Assembly: GCA_902773155.1 (NCBI GenBank) | Contig: CACYDK010000159.1 | Location: 1 to 5,549, forward strand | DNA length: 5,549 nt | From: an uncultured Ruminococcus sp. | Lineage (GTDB): Bacteria; Bacillota; Clostridia; Oscillospirales; Acutalibacteraceae | Direction: 5' to 3' | In this document: piece by piece, positions 5,225-5,549 of the stretch | Layout: each line of letters opens with the position of its first letter | Position numbering within the stretch: the first letter of the stretch is position 1 | Notes under the pieces: generated by a model | Databases searched by the model: none | What the model was told of the DNA's origin: nothing | The model's input: the letters and a program-made list of their open reading frames with translations, nothing else | Translations under genes and position numbers: made by a program

Positions 5225-5549
5225 TTATTTATTGATTTTAAGCGAGATATCGAACGCCGTTACGGAATGGGTTATAGCGCCCATCGAGATGATGTCGACC
5301 CCTGTTTCGGCCACGGCTCGCAGAGTCTCGTCGGTTATACCGCCGCTTGCCTCAAGCTTTGCCCTGCCGTTGGTGATTTTTACGGCCTCGCGCATATCCT
5401 CACAGCTCATATTGTCGAGCATAATTATGTCTACGTCGACCGATAGAGCCTCTCTGAGTTCGTCGAGATTTCTGACCTCGAGCTCAATTTTCACTGTGTG
5501 TCCAAGCTTTGAGCGCAAAGTTTTTACGGCGTTTGTAATACCGCCGCCG
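5225..5549 (-). CDS. nadC: Quinolinate phosphoribosyltransferase (nicotinate-nucleotide pyrophosphorylase), C-terminal part
   Basis: The enzyme converts quinolinate and PRPP to nicotinate mononucleotide, CO2 and pyrophosphate in de novo NAD synthesis, in the cytoplasm. The visible 107 residues are the C-terminal part of a protein usually about 280 residues long; the 5' end lies beyond the window edge. Recognisable motifs, numbered from the first complete codon, are GGGITNAVK (1-9) and the acidic strand KIELEVRNLDEL (20-31). These are followed by IIMLDNM (41-47) with the active-site Asp, LEASGGI (65-71) lining the phosphate site, and GAITHS...DISLKI (90-105) near the end. The stop codon is TAA at 5227-5225. 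A TTG at 5518 is internal to the gene, not its start, because the family match continues upstream of it. In many bacteria nadC closes a nadA-nadB-nadC operon, so those genes may lie to the right. It is convergent with the carboxyltransferase operon. Confidence 0.93.
   Translation of the reverse strand, partial: GGGITNAVKTLRSKLGHTVKIELEVRNLDELREALSVDVDIIMLDNMSCEDMREAVKITNGRAKLEASGGITDETLRAVAETGVDIISMGAITHSVTAFDISLKINK

Noticed and set aside
5225..5518. A complete 97-residue protein starting at the TTG at 5518
   Set aside because: The frame stays open to the window edge and the residues upstream (GGGITNAVK) match the NadC family, so this is an internal codon of a truncated nadC.

Overview
The window looks like chromosome of an anaerobic, low-to-mid GC Firmicute, most likely a gut-type clostridium of the Oscillospiraceae/Ruminococcaceae kind. 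This is inferred from strong AGGAGG-like ribosome binding sites, sigma-A type promoters, a secreted fibronectin type III protein, and a biotin-dependent carboxyltransferase operon. I cannot name a species.

Layout. Positions 1-180 hold two tRNA-like 5' halves on the minus strand. One resembles tRNA-Arg(CCT); the other is shorter and lacks an anticodon arm. Both run into a similar non-tRNA tail. A near-consensus minus-strand promoter (193-221) sits just upstream of the second one. Positions 200-464 are the non-coding upstream region of a secreted protein, with two candidate plus-strand promoters. Positions 465-1676 encode a 403-residue exported protein: a signal peptide, then four FN3-like repeats, the last extremely lysine-rich. 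It ends at a clear intrinsic terminator (1690-1719). Positions 1720-1953 are an AT-rich intergenic region with two overlapping perfect palindromes and a good promoter (1869-1897).

Positions 1954-5085 are a tight three-gene operon: a carboxyltransferase of the methylmalonyl-CoA decarboxylase alpha/12S family, a small biotin carrier protein, and a pyruvate/oxaloacetate carboxyltransferase of the 5S/OadA type without its own biotin domain. Together these are the three subunit types of the soluble transcarboxylase of propionibacteria (12S, 1.3S, 5S). The membrane subunits OadB and OadG of a sodium-pumping decarboxylase are not in this operon. The natural inference is that carboxyl groups move on biotin between an acyl-CoA (or a related substrate) and pyruvate/oxaloacetate. 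However, the 12S-like subunit is short and has lost familiar motifs, so its substrate is uncertain. The operon ends at a hairpin (5130-5171) that can terminate transcription in both directions. Facing it on the minus strand is the 3' part of nadC (quinolinate phosphoribosyltransferase), cut by the window edge.

The points most worth a second look are the tRNA-like halves behind a strong promoter, the transcarboxylase-like gene set with its unusual 12S subunit, and the paired palindromes in front of its promoter.
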